Assembly: GCA_039602395.1 (NCBI GenBank)
Contig: JBCNJP010000006.1
Coordinates: forward strand, 56,881,502 to 56,945,501
From: Deinandra increscens subsp. villosa
Lineage: Eukaryota > Streptophyta > Magnoliopsida > Asterales > Asteraceae
Length of the DNA: 64,000 nt
Direction of reading: 5' to 3'
A model generated the notes under the pieces. It made no database searches, was not told the DNA's origin, and saw only the letters and a list, made by a program, of their open reading frames with translations. Positions 45,928-57,216 of the stretch are shown here, piece after piece. Both the position numbers and the translations under genes were made by a program. The stretch's first letter is position 1, and each line of letters starts with the position of its first letter.

Positions 45928-47956
45928 TCATTTGGGAGCTTCACCCTTCATTTTTTTTTCTGGAACATCTGCATTTTCTATTTAACAAAACATATATTAG
46001 CATAGCTGTTAAGGTTAGGCATATAGTGTGTAATAATATAGAAGATGGTTACCAAGTTCTGCGAGTATTTTCCTCTTTGCATGAGACCCTTCAGCTTTGA
46101 ACCCATCATGGATAGCAGGGCCAGAGAACGGCCCCTGAATCAGTCGCATCAGCTGAAGAAGACGCTGTGCCCTCATCAATATCGAACACTCTGTTGGCCA
46201 CAAACTGTAGCTTCTCTTTGAATGCCTTGTCAGACTTTTTTAGCTGAAATTTTTTTTCATCCCTTTTATTGCCTTTACTGGATCAGGCAGCTGCATTGGG
46301 TTTGTGTGTCCTTGTGTCTGGACCATGTCTCCACAGCTTACACCAACTATGCCTACCATGGCATGCTCAAACAGTGTGACATCAGCCAGGCCATCAGTGT
46401 CTTCAATTGTGCAGTTTACACAATACCTGCTTTAGGACACCCTTAGTTAGCCTTAGCCATTCATAGAACATGTAGCGTAAAGTCAGGATTGCGTACATGT
46501 ATTTCAGATGATTCTTGCCATGTTCAGAGCACGTATATCCGTCCACCTGCCGTGGCAAAGTAATCTTGCACTCACTGCAGGTTACAAAGAACCAATTGCG
46601 ATTCTTTGTGATCTGTGTAATTGTTGCCACGCAGGTGTACTTATTCTTCTGCAATTTAGTTAGTTACACAAATTATTATATTTTTAATGAAGTGTTGCAA
46701 TTATTAATTGAATTATAATTGGGGCCTTCACCACTTACAGCCAGTGTCTCCATATCCTTTTCATACAAAGCAGAGAGTGTGATTCGGTTCTGATTTGCGA
46801 GCCTAGGTGTGAAACGAACCTTATCTGGTATCGGCGTACCCTTGAAGCTGCAATTAGTGAAAATGTTAGCATCGTTTGCAGAGGCATTTTTTTTGGGTGG
46901 GCGTGTGCGCAAGGCTGCTTTACTTACTGTATTGCCATCTCTTTTGTGAGGTCTATGTCGGGATTGATAGATACCCTTGTTCCCGAGCAAGATTGTAGTT
47001 GAACTCCGTCTGTTATAAGATATAACTTTTAGTGATCCTAGATTATAAAGCTGATATTAATTTCAGTAGTTGTATAACCTTTGTAGGGCACCACTTTTAG
47101 CCCTCCAATTGCAGCGATCACAGGCTCATTTGTTTCTGTGAGTGACAGTATATCAATTGTGCTTGCTATCTCCTTCCATAATGCCACAACAACAAACTCA
47201 CCACTGCATTATCGAGATTCAAAAACATTTACTGTATGTAGCATAAGAGAATTATGTATATGTATCATATGATTTATCTGATACCTCATGCCTATCAGCT
47301 TTAGTCGCACCAGGCTATTGTCAGCACCTATTTCCACATGCTCCAAATCCTCAACCTTCCCTATCACATCTATATAAGGGTAATTAAAATTAAGAGAGAG
47401 CCTTCACTGAGTGGAAAGAAAAAATAGCTTTATACAGCAACCAAACGCAATTTGTATATATACCTGTGAGTATCTTGTGGAAATTCTTTCGAAAGTGTAG
47501 CTGGTCGAATGGGTAGAAGTTGAAGTAATGAGTTGGTATGACGCCATCATCATTCAGCTCGGATATCAAATTGTCTTTGCTCAGCTTAATCGAGGCAGGG
47601 TGGGGGGTCACCTTTAGCAGGGTCAGAGCATGTTTACAAATATACTTGTCTAGAAGATAGCATTTTGAGACACTAATGAGATTGTCCATGTCTTTTTCCT
47701 GATCTAGATCAAACGTAGCTTGGATTCCATTACCCTGTTACTTTAATATATGAGAAACATATTCGATATATACAAAGATCACTGTCTATTAAAATACACC
47801 TGATGATTTAGTTTGCGACACTAACCAATTTGTCAATCAGCAGATAGCTGTAAATGTCTCCATCCTTATATGGTTTCCACTTATTCAGCACCCTAACTTC
47901 AATTGGAATTGGTGCCTCACCTGCAACTATCTCAGGTATCCCCTTGGTATTGTCCA
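45928..47956 (-). CDS. Helitron RPA70-like single-strand DNA-binding protein 2
   Basis: The ATG at 47956 follows an acceptor (TTGCAG). Visible order: IPIEVRVLNKWKPYKDGDIY (OB-fold A); KCYLLDKYICKHALTLLKVT and THYFNFYPFDQLHFRKNFHK; SGEFVVVALWKEIASTIDIL (OB-fold B); then a basic linker with NCSFKGTPIPDKVRFTPRLA. A zinc ribbon CSEC-x12-CSEH is at about 46540-46600, with the same spacing as in the other paralogue. The last OB-fold part is CTIEDTDGLADVTLFEHAMV. In an A8 run near 46250 the frame slips by one base before the conserved FQLKKSDKAFKEKLQFVANR. A short last exon ends at TGA 45928. The slip may be a real mutation or a sequencing error, so function is uncertain. Confidence 0.65.
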
Positions 47957-48006
47957 TTTGTTTCCTGCAATATTAATTGTATTAGTATATAGGCAGCATG
48001 GATATA

Positions 48007-50118
48007 TTAAATAATGTATATAGAAAATATATTGTTTATCAAAAAGTTTTTTTTGGCTATAATATATAAGTGATCATCACTGTGTGGCAGGACATTAATA
48101 AAAACCTGGCTATCTTCTATCTGTTGCAAGAAATCTGAGTACACTATGTTTTTGGTCTGATTATGTGAACATCCTTCTTGGGGTACTATTAGGATTTTCA
48201 AAGATGAAGGTGACGTGGCCCTCGAAAAAGCAACATACAACTGTCCATGTCCGAATACAGGCTTGGGAAGGTAAACACCTATTTTTGACAGGGATTGACC
48301 TTGACTTTTATTAATTGTCATTGCATAGCAAAGCCGCAAAGGATATTGTCTTCTTCTAAATATAAAGGGCAGTTCTTTATCGTCATAAAGAAAAGTAATC
48401 CTTGGGATAAAGACCCTTTTTCCTATGGATGTGCCGGTTATTATTGTTGCCTCTATTACTCTTGGTAATAGCTGTGTGACAATCAGGCGAGTACCGTTAC
48501 ACATACCACATGTCTGATTTATGTTTCGAAGAAGAATGACTGGGGTATTAACCTTTAGTTCCAGGGAATGGGATGGCAGGCCTGAGAATGACAAACTATT
48601 TAGGTACTCCTCAGGATACAAAATTTCACTGTTACCACCGTCATTTGCTCTTGGAGTTATTGAATCTGTGCTTAGATAGGTTGACGTGTTACCAGGAGAC
48701 ATGTGCAATACCTTTGTATTAATCTCATGAGCCGTGATGTTTTTCGGACAAACCATTGCCTTATCAGAAAGGTTTGTTGCTGTTGGACAACCTAATGTGT
48801 CATCGTCACATATAAATTTGATTAGCTGCAGCAGCGGATCAGCACCACCATCTATCAAATGCTCTTGTGGTATCTCAATATCTCTAGATTCAATGTCTGA
48901 ACTTGTTACAACATTTCCCAGCCTGCCATCACCAACATCTAGCAACCACTGCGAAAAGCGCCCAATTGACTCTCTCTCCTCATTCGACACCCCATGCCTT
49001 AGTAACCTCATGTTTTCTGTCAACTTGATAATCCTAAATTGTGGCCACAAATATGACTTTGGCAGGGACGATGCTATGACCTTTGCCTTACCAGCCCATT
49101 TTTTTATTGGCAATGTCTGCCTGAAGTCCCCACCAAGGAGGATAGACTTTCCACCAAACAAGACACCTTTTTTGTCTAGTATATCCTGAATGGTCCTATC
49201 CAAACACTCAAAACACCGTCGGTCTGTCATGGGGGCCTCGTCCCATATTACTAAAGATGTTTGTCGAAGGAGGCCTGCTAGAGGACTATCCTTTTTTATA
49301 TTGCACACAGACTCATCTGTAACATCAATGGGTATTTGAAATCGTGAATGTGCCGTGCGGCCTGACGGTAAGAGAAGCGAGGCAATGCCTGAGCCAGCCA
49401 CAGCAAGGACAATGTCGCCTGCTGATCTGATAGCACTAATGATGGTGTTCCATAAAAATGTTTTACCGGTGCCACCGTGACCATAAATAAAAAGAAGAAT
49501 CTGGGTCTTGCGATGGTGCGACTGCATCACCGTCTCATATATTTGCAGTTGTCTAGGATGCATGGAAGCTCTAGACCTCTCGTGTTCCAATCCCAGATAT
49601 TCCCTGTCATAACACCTTTCCTCCATTAATACCCGATTATTAATAAGTTCGAGAAGATCACCTTGTGGCATTGGAAGGCCATAATTAGAAAGCGTTGAAT
49701 AAGATGAGCTGGTGTTCAACAATTTTTCTAGCTCGTATAGGATTTGTTGCTGAATGTCATTCTCTCGTATGGACTTTGGGTCTACATTCGTTTGCTTGCA
49801 AATACGCTCTACAATATCATCACCCATTGCACGCCAGTGTTCACCCCACAGAACGACGGGATTTGACACCTCACAAAAAAGAAGCATTTGCACAAACAGG
49901 AACCTTAATTCAGTCCCCCAAAGTGCTACCTCTTCGAACATTAGTGCCCATTTTGTATCATCCCCAATCAAGCCCATGGCCTCACAGGCAGCACGATATG
50001 TCTCATGAACGACACCAGAGACAGTCCTAATGTCATTAAAAGATGTGCAACCAGCTTTGTGATTGAGCAACATTCTGAGATAAAACAACTCACCGCTGGT
50101 AGGATGTATGTAAACCAG
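48007..50118 (-). CDS. Helitron Pif1-type helicase domain (C-terminal part of RepHel)
   Basis: The long open frame has all SF1B/Pif1 motifs in order: FIYGHGGTGKTFLWN (Walker A), LVIWDEAPM (Walker B), GGDFRQTLPI, IKLTENMRL, LKVNTPVILLRNINQTCGMC, YAMTINKSQGQSL and GHGQLYVAFSRA. Expected role: 5'-3' DNA unwinding during Helitron transposition. The frame is open upstream to about 50118 (LVYIHPTSGELFYLRM), where it should join the Rep frame; one frame change separates them. The stop at 48007 is 51 bp from the RPA-like 2 start codon. No internal stop interrupts its roughly 700 codons, so the insertion is probably young. Confidence 0.85.
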   Translation of the reverse strand: MVYIHPTSGELFYLRMLLNHKAGCTSFNDIRTVSGVVHETYRAACEAMGLIGDDTKWALMFEEVALWGTELRFLFVQMLLFCEVSNPVVLWGEHWRAMGDDIVERICKQTNVDPKSIRENDIQQQILYELEKLLNTSSSYSTLSNYGLPMPQGDLLELINNRVLMEERCYDREYLGLEHERSRASMHPRQLQIYETVMQSHHRKTQILLFIYGHGGTGKTFLWNTIISAIRSAGDIVLAVAGSGIASLLLPSGRTAHSRFQIPIDVTDESVCNIKKDSPLAGLLRQTSLVIWDEAPMTDRRCFECLDRTIQDILDKKGVLFGGKSILLGGDFRQTLPIKKWAGKAKVIASSLPKSYLWPQFRIIKLTENMRLLRHGVSNEERESIGRFSQWLLDVGDGRLGNVVTSSDIESRDIEIPQEHLIDGGADPLLQLIKFICDDDTLGCPTATNLSDKAMVCPKNITAHEINTKVLHMSPGNTSTYLSTDSITPRANDGGNSEILYPEEYLNSLSFSGLPSHSLELKVNTPVILLRNINQTCGMCNGTRLIVTQLLPRVIEATIITGTSIGKRVFIPRITFLYDDKELPFIFRRRQYPLRLCYAMTINKSQGQSLSKIGVYLPKPVFGHGQLYVAFSRATSPSSLKILIVPQEGCSHNQTKNIVYSDFLQQIEDSQVFINVLPHSDDHLYIIAKKNFLINNIFSIYII

Positions 50119-53022
50119 CCTACCAATACTTGGTTTTTTTTAGTAGCCCGCCTAATCCAGGCCTTAGATTTAGAATCCCACCTGTACTCTTTCAAGTAAT
50201 CAACATACTTAAGATGGTGGCCAGCGGAGCTTGTTCGGTTACACTGTAACCATTCAGTCAAGGTTGTCTTCCTCGACATAGGGTTCGTAGCAACATCTTG
50301 TAGTGAAGTGCTCTCCCTGAATGTCACGTTTTGTTGGTTTGGTAGGTGGACACAAAGCGCTTGAACAGCGGGATCCCTATGGTGTATTGGAAAGTTTAAG
50401 ATCCGCCATGCTGCCTCATGCGGGCAGATAAAGCGGCCATCGACAAAGTTTTTGATCTCGTCGATTGTATTATCCTTGGATGATGACCCAGGATTGCCTT
50501 TTTCTGTGTTAGAGCTAACTGAATACCTAACACGGTCAGGACCTTTGGATATATATTTAAATAAGTACTTGATCATCATGCTCCAACCGCAATGCTCTAC
50601 ATTTACGTGCGCACGGAAACGTAATGATAGACGTCTATTATACGGAACTACGTACCCACAGTCAATTAGAGCCCCTGCCCTTTCAATCTTTGTGCTGTCC
50701 TTCCTCCGTCTATAAAAGGCACGACCTTTATCGTCAATCCTTGTAACACTCTCATACTGTTTTGGGAAATTCTTACAGCACGTGCCCTTTTGCATGCAAG
50801 AGGCACGACTGTTCAACAATCCACACGGGCCATGAATCATGGTGTCTGCTACAATCTTGTGCAAAACAGGCTCTAACCCTTTATCAGGAAACTCAGCAGA
50901 GACGTAGGCATCAATTTGCTCCGCACTTCGAATCCTAAATGGGTCTGTGACCCATAAAAGCGTATGACAGTGTGGCAAGCCTCGTTTCTGGAACTCTATG
51001 GTGTAGAGATCTGACAGGGATAAACATGTTTGTGATAAGGCTCTATAGAACATTCTTTTTGAACAGAAAGAAACAAACAAACCTATGAATACCTGCTGCA
51101 ACGACACCAAAGGGTCTCTCTTCTTTTAGAAAAGCAACAAATGAATCTACCTTCATCTCAAAGACTCTGGCAATGAGATCAGCACGATCCTGCGCTGAAA
51201 GAAGTGGTGTCTTTTCTAGTTCTCTTTTAATTTCAGGCCAATTAGCGTTGCATGTAAAGGTGATGAAATACTGTGGGTTTCCATGTACTCTACAGATGGC
51301 GAGCGCATCTTGGTAGTGTTTGTACATGTACCTGGGGCCTCCCGTAAAAGAAGAAGGAAGAATAATCCTCTTCCCAATATTACGGCCTTCAGTATCACCT
51401 CTACTGATTGCATCCTCGACACCACGCAGAATGTCAGTTCGTAGATCATTTTGGTTTTGTGCAAAGTAATCTAATCTATTGTGTTCAATAGCAATGTATG
51501 CGTCCACCAAGTATTGCTGAAAGAGCTTTGCACCGTGTAGAGGCAGAGTGTAAACACCGAGGCGATCATGAATCTGGTAACTATAATACATATTCATCGA
51601 CACACGCTTATCTGTTTTTGCAGGAGGACGCAGAGGGGAAGGCGATGTGAGGCGCTCCTGGTTCGTCGTCATAGGAGGCTGCTGTTTTAATTCCTTACAC
51701 CATCCAGTCTCGCCATATGGGAAGAGCAATGGGTACTGAAGAGACATGTATGATGGGTGTAGGTGATTAACACGTTGGCGGTTACCTTCTTTTGTGCGAA
51801 TAATAATGTCAAAGTCTTTCGCAGTAGGGTCGTTGTCATAGATGATAGCACCTAGCGTGCCTGCAGCGGGAAGCTGATAAGGATGCACCCCAGCTGAATG
51901 GAATAAACGGACAACAAATTCAGGTGCTGTGATGGAGCTACACATATCTCTCGCAGTTCTAAATAGCTTCACCAACGAATTACAACGATCCAATATACTT
52001 ATTAGAACGGCAACAGTAGCTGGCGATAGTTTCTGCCTTTTAGGCAAAGAAAAATGATCAAGTCTATTAGAGACCTCATTAGCAGTGTCATATATATAGA
52101 GCTGAAGGAAAGAAGGTTTTGTAGCAGAGTCAGGGCACAATGAGCCTAACCAATGAGAAACCTGGCCGCCAACCTTAAACACAGGAGGCCCCTTTCCATC
52201 ATTGACAGACTCATCTATCTCAGCGCCAAAAGAAGTCATGGCAAACATAGAGTTATAGGCGCGTACACTTGCAATGAAAGAGCGCTCCTGGAAGAGGCTC
52301 CTAATGCCTGCCGGGGGGTTTATCGGGTAGTTTAATTTAACAGTCCCACCCCTACAACAGATGCTATACCTAGGACGTCTCCCCAGCGGCGCGGACAGGA
52401 GCCTCTCTGCATACCAGAAAGTGGCATCACAGAATTCACAGACCTGGTCACAGCCGCCCAGGTCAACATAATCATCACACTCAGCACTTGCAGAGGAAGA
52501 AGCACGTGCACGCTTAACTGAAGCAGAGACAGAAGCACCAGAAGTATCAGAAGAGGTGACAACCCTAGAGCGCGAAGAAGATGCAGTCGCTCGCGGCGCA
52601 CGCCTAACAACACCCGGAACCAAAGTTGCTGATCTGGAAGTGCTATGCACAGGTGGGCGGCCACCTTTCCTGCTGATAGCAGCACCAACAGGAGTAGCAA
52701 GGGAATCATGTGAAGAAGAGGCAGCAATGAAGCCTCCACACATAGCCGGAGCAATCATAGGGTGAGCAGAGACACTGGCTATGGTGGATTGCAGTGAGTA
52801 GACACCATGTGTGCCTAAGACAGGGGTGGCACCAGATGTAGCCTGTTCAGCATTGAGCAGCGAAGCAGCAGACGACGCAGGATCAATACGCTGCTGCAGA
52901 CCACCAGCTGGCACCAAAGAGCCACCACCCTCAGCACGTGAAGACGAAGTTGACGATGAGGAGGGTAAGCCACTGCTTACAGAATCACGTGGACGTTTAC
53001 GCGTGGAACCGGTAACAGGCAT
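50119..53022 (-). CDS. Helitron Rep (HUH endonuclease) region, two exons
   Basis: The start is ATG 53022 (MPVTGSTRKRPRD). Exon 1 (53022-51093) and exon 2 (from 51010) join in phase across an 82-bp GT/AG intron. The N-terminal 200 residues are Ser/Ala/Thr-rich and probably disordered. A cysteine cluster follows (CDQVCEFCDATFWYAE ... YSICCRGG). The Helitron-like N domain comes next (LHPSYMSLQYPLLFPYGETG; FTGGPRYMYKHYQDALAICR; PQYFITFTCNANWPEI). Exon 2 carries the two-His metal site (EFQKRGLPHCHTLLW) and the two-tyrosine motif (IKYLFKYISKG). After ATKKNQVLVG near 50118 the frame shifts relative to the helicase; without that shift Rep would be fused to the Pif1 domain as in other plant Helitrons. 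Confidence 0.85.
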
Positions 53023-54866
53023 GGACAAAAACACTATGCAAGTAACAGAATATAGCTCTATATAAATATATGCACATACAGAAGAACCATAGCAAACAAA
53101 TATCCCTAACAGAAAATATCTATATAAAAATATATGCACATACGTAAAAATTTCAGGTCAAAAAATGCTAAATAAGTATAAGAAGCATGTAGCAATATAA
53201 AAAAGGGGTGCCAGGCATCAACACTTCAGACATATTAAACTCAGAACCTAAAGAAAAGCCTAAACGGAATATAAACAAAGCCAACACAAACGAAAGAAAT
53301 AAACAACAAACAATATATAAACTTACAAATAGCAAAGCAAAATGCAGCAGCGACACACAACCTGCACAGCAAATTAAACAATCAGCCAAAACAATAGATA
53401 AAACCCATGCTTGAAAAAGTTACCACAGCCACAGCATCAAATAACAGGCATGATTAAACATAGGCACCAACATACCGATCGCCAAAAGTCACAGCCTGTA
53501 AGAGAAACAGCAACAGCAAGAACCTAGAAAACCAAGGGAAACATTAAAACCTTAGCAGAAATCAAAATCAAACACAAATACAGAGAACAGAAACATTTTC
53601 TAAACATTCAAGATCTCAAAGACCCAAAACATGATCTAAACAATCAAGATCTCAAACACGGAAACACAGACCAGAAAAAGGCTAAAACACACTCTAAATA
53701 ATCAAGATCCCATAGACCAAAACATAGAAGAAAATGTAAAGCAAGCATAGACAAAAACCCAAATCAACAAAAAAAATTTTAAAGAAATATAACACAGGCA
53801 AAAATAATAACAAACCACAATGTAGGTGTTAAATGGAACCCATCTTAAACACCAAAACAAAGACCACTAAAGCAAACAACTCTGCTCACCACTAAAGCAA
53901 ACAACTCTGCTCCTATTTGTAAATCAAAATCAAAGACCAGACAAATGATCTAAAGAAAGAAAGAAGTCTAAAGAAAGCATAGACAAAAGACCCAAACCAA
54001 ACAGGTATTTTGTTGTAGCAAACATCTGATCTAAAGAAAGAACGAATTCTAAAGAAAGCATAGACAAAAGACCCAAACCAAACAGGTTTTTTGTTGTAGC
54101 AAACATCTTTTTATAAATCAGAACTACACGGCAGAAACAATTTAAAAATAACAGAGATCTTTAAACCGAAAAGCAGAAACATGTTAAGAACAACAATCAT
54201 CTTTAAACAAAGAAATAATTATTTTTAACAACAAAGATATACATTCTCTTTAACAACAGATATCTTTAAACATGTTCAAAATAACAATGATCTTTAACTC
54301 GAAAAAAAAACGTCAACCATAAAGCAAACCAAGCGCAGCAAATCCAAATACCAAGAAAGAAATACAACATAATGCAAACGAATGACAGCAAATCCAAATA
54401 CCAATAAAGAAACATCAACAAATTAACCCTAGAAAACGTATAGAGATGGAAGGAGGAAGAGAAAGGAAACTAACCAAATTAGAAGAACGCAGTGACTAAT
54501 CTCCACAAACCAATGAATGATGTATATAAGGCAAGAACCAATCAAGCAAGGGATGGGCGCACAGTAACTAAACAGTGACATCGCGAACAACCACATCAGA
54601 GAAGGACGACGGTGGCCTCTCCCTGAAATCCCGGTCTTTGAATAGGCCAGCCTCACCTCTCCCTGAAATCACGCAGAGGGAGCCCGAGAAAATCTACACG
54701 GCAGCAACATGGGTGGGGCCAGAAGAAGAAAAAACAACCTCAAGCTCTCTCCGGCAGTGAGTGGTTGTACCGAGAGCATCAAGTATTGTAACTTATAAAT
54801 TATGCATTGACAGCTTGTACACTATGTTTTAAAATTAGTACCATAGGTTGTATTATGTTATTATAG

Positions 54867-54871
<5 letters not shown>
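53023..54871 (-). other. Non-coding leader of Helitron B with short tandem duplications
   Basis: The leader is A/C-rich on the plus strand and has no recognisable exon. An 81-bp tandem duplication occupies 53947-54110 (GATCTAAAGAAAG ... GTTGTAGCAAACATCT), and CACCACTAAAGCAAACAACTCTG is duplicated in part at 53860-53912. Near 54590-54670 CCTCTCCCTGAAATC is repeated twice 59 bp apart. The outer 100 bp resembles the Helitron A 5' end. Confidence 0.5.
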
Positions 54872-54903
<32 letters not shown>

Positions 54904-55193
54904 TGTTTGATAATAATAGTTTAATAATAATGGTGATGATAATAACAAGTTTCATAAGTTTTTTAAAATTAACAAACCGCCCCATTAAGGTTTTAACCCA
55001 GGGTTGTGGTCCACCATAACCCCACGTTTTACTTTTTAACGTGGCGTCCAAAAACCTTAACCTAGGGTTGTTCAAGAAACGCTCCATATAGGCTTTAACC
55101 CCCATTTAGACCCTGTCAAATCATCTAAAAAGTAACATGTCAAATCGTCTGAAAAAGTAACATGCAAACCTTAACCCTACATTTTGCCTTTAA
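54872..55193. other. (TAA)n tract and AT-rich flank of Helitron B
   Basis: The (TAA)n run ends at about 54902. ATAATAATAGTTTAATAA follows, as it also does left of Helitron B near 41722. Beyond it lies DNA with AACCTTAACCCTA-type motifs and no gene. Confidence 0.5.
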
Positions 55194-55499
55194 GGGTAAA
55201 AGTAATACCCTTCCCGATTGGATCGGGAGGGCTGTTCGGTGGGTTCGGGAGGACGGGAACACCGGAATCCGGTGATCGGTGTTCGGGCTCGGGAGACGAA
55301 AATGGGGTTGGGGCACCGATTGGGGAAAGAGAGAGAGTGGGGATTGGGAAGGTTTTTATCGGGTGTTTGGGAGAGTGGGAGAGTGGGAGAGTGGGGAAAC
55401 CATAATCCACAAAATGTGGAAAAATGGGAAGGGGTGGGGAATGATGAGGTGACACAAAAAATGGAGTGGGGAAATGGGGGTGTGGGGAAACCATTACTC
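55194..55499. mobile_element. MITE, copy 2 of a 306-bp family
   Basis: It runs from GGGTAAAAGTAATACCC to GGGGAAACCATTACTC and is flanked by TTAA on both sides, suggesting a TTA/TAA target as in PIF/Harbinger. It is closely related to 27562-27868. The interior is G-rich, with GGGAGAGT repeated near 55370-55395. Confidence 0.7.
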
Positions 55500-56084
55500 T
55501 TAACCTAATGGGGGTGTTTAGGTCACCAATGATTGCTTTGTAATGCGTGCCTAATGATTAACTGGAAAAATTTTGCCCTTAACCCTACGGTTTGTCCTTA
55601 ATGGAGCGTTAAACCCGGTGTTTTTAAAAAAAATTGAGGTGTCTAAAGAAAAGAGTTTTAATATAATTAGTTGATATAGGATTAAGAAGTGTGTGGAATT
55701 TTTAATTTAATTATATAATTAAGAAAGATTAGCTGTTCAAAAAATAATTAAGTAAAGATTAAACAAGATTGATTATCTTGTCTACTTTGGTACGTTACAA
55801 GATATAAAGTAGTTAGGTGGAGACCACGAACATTTTAATAATATTTTAAAAATAAACCAGTTTTGATTTTTGAAATTTGTGATCACACTGCTATTCAAAA
55901 GTTGCCGTTCAAAAAGAAAAAAAAAAAAAAACAACACTGCTATTCAAAAGTGATTAAGATGGCCCACTAATATTTGGCATGTCAATTTTAACGGTTACAT
56001 CGCATTATTTTCTACATTGTGTTGGTAAAGAAGTTCTGATCTGAAAGCACTTAAAAAAGATGCTTCTCCTCCAACCAACATTTA
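55500..56084. other. AT-rich intergenic DNA
   Basis: No exon is visible. CACTGCTATTCAAAAG is repeated at about 55886 and 55936, separated by a GCCGTTCAAAAAG plus A-run that resembles the SINE tail seen elsewhere in the window. Confidence 0.35.
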
Positions 56085-56290
56085 TTTTTTTGAACGGCAA
56101 ATTTGGATCACTGACGGGGGCATTACCCACCCACCCGATCATCTCCAATCTTCATCAAGAGGAAACTACCATAGGTGAGAAAACCCACTGGCCCAGCCTG
56201 TAACCCCCATTTATTTATTTTTTGTTACAAGTGAGACTTGAACCCAAGACCTCACTATTATAATGTCTTGGGTACCTCCAACCAACATTT
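56085..56290 (-). mobile_element. tRNA-derived SINE-like repeat
   Basis: Read on the minus strand, a B-box-like GGTCTTGGGTTCAAGTCTC lies near the 5' end and the repeat closes with CCAAATTTGCCGTTCAAAAAAA. The tail matches the SINE-like repeat at 16245-16440. No clean target duplication was found. Confidence 0.45.
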
Positions 56291-56769
56291 ATACAATTAA
56301 CTTTTTTTTTTCTTTTTTCTTTTTTATAACAGCGATTTTAAATCATTGACGGAGACTTATAATTTTTTTTATGTCACGCACCCAATGACAGGATTGGACC
56401 TACCCGTTGGGGGAGTAAAACCCTCGAAGGATTTAAACTCGGGCCACAACAAACCCAAACTCTTTAGTGAATCCCCATATCCACTTTGCTGAGAAAAATG
56501 AATCGGTTAAAACTAAAAAATAACAAAATGTTAACATTTCTTTCTTTATACACAAGTACACAACAAGTAGGTTTTATCCGTATTTTTACACTGTAATTAC
56601 ATTAGATAAAAATGATTACGCCATTACGGTATATATGTAATTAAAGAAAGCATAACATAAAACTTGAATTTTAAAAAGGAAACAAGGTCAAAAATATATA
56701 TCAAGATAACGCTAAAGAACATTGTAAAATGGAAAATAACAAGATCTTTTTTATAATTCATGCATTGTC
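56291..56769. other. Intergenic DNA with tRNA-like fragment
   Basis: At about 56330-56470 a segment with GGATTTAAACTCGGGCC (B-box-like on the minus strand) may be another degenerate SINE. The rest is AT-rich and non-coding. Confidence 0.3.
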
Positions 56770-57216
56770 GTAGGGATAACGTGGTCACATAAGACAGTTA
56801 TATTGCTATAAGTCATGTAAAAAATGAGGAATAAAACGTGTAACGACCCAAACACTTGAAGTATTGAGTCTGCGACCTAAAAATAATGTTATACTTTCCA
56901 ATTGTTTATGTCAAATGATAGAAATGTAACGGACCTATTTGACTCCGTCTGGATCTGTCATGAGTTGTATCTGACCCAGACCTAGACCACTCATGGGTCC
57001 ATTTATTTACTTGGCACATCTTAATTTTTAATGCTTTCATTTCAGCTTTAAAGTACCCTTTTTCCCCTTTTAAATCATTTATTTTAATATAATACGAAAC
57101 ATGTTGGTTCTCTTTTTGAAACAACTGGGATGGACCGGTCCAGTGACAGGAGGCAAGTGGCCCCAGCAGATATCGATTAGATTGGGCCCAGAAGCTGGTT
57201 CCATGGTCCAGATTAA
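56770..57216. repeat. Diverged partial subrepeats at the left edge of the tandem array
   Basis: TAGGGATAACGTGGTCACATAAGACAG, CTTGAAGTATTGAGTCTGCGACCTA and GGCCCAGAAGCTGGTTCCATGG are diverged forms of pieces found inside every unit of the following array. They suggest the array grew from a smaller unit. Confidence 0.55.

Larger units (their letters stand above)
41759..54871 (-). mobile_element. Helitron B, large RepHel Helitron with two RPA-like genes
   Basis: On the minus strand the 3' end is a long hairpin (arms GGGTCAAC and GTTGACCC around CCGCGGCGAAGCGCGG) followed by CCCACTTG and then T. The flank is (TTA)n. The other side of the element meets (TAA)n at about 54868-54902, where the minus strand reads TATACTATAATAACATAATA, similar to plant Helitron 5' ends (usually TCTATACTA...). 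The roughly 13.1-kb interval contains in transcription order a long leader, Rep, Pif1-like helicase, RPA-like gene 2 and RPA-like gene 1, as expected for an autonomous plant Helitron. The 3' end deviates from CTRR and the 5' TC is not certain. Confidence 0.7.

Noticed and set aside
48734..49189. 151-aa plus-strand ORF inside the helicase region
   Set aside because: Antisense shadow of the helicase reading frame.
49695..50030. Plus-strand ORFs opposite the helicase N-terminal part
   Set aside because: Antisense shadows of the conserved minus-strand frame.
53208..53414. Asn/Lys-rich ORF in the Helitron B leader
   Set aside because: Compositional artefact of A/C-rich DNA.
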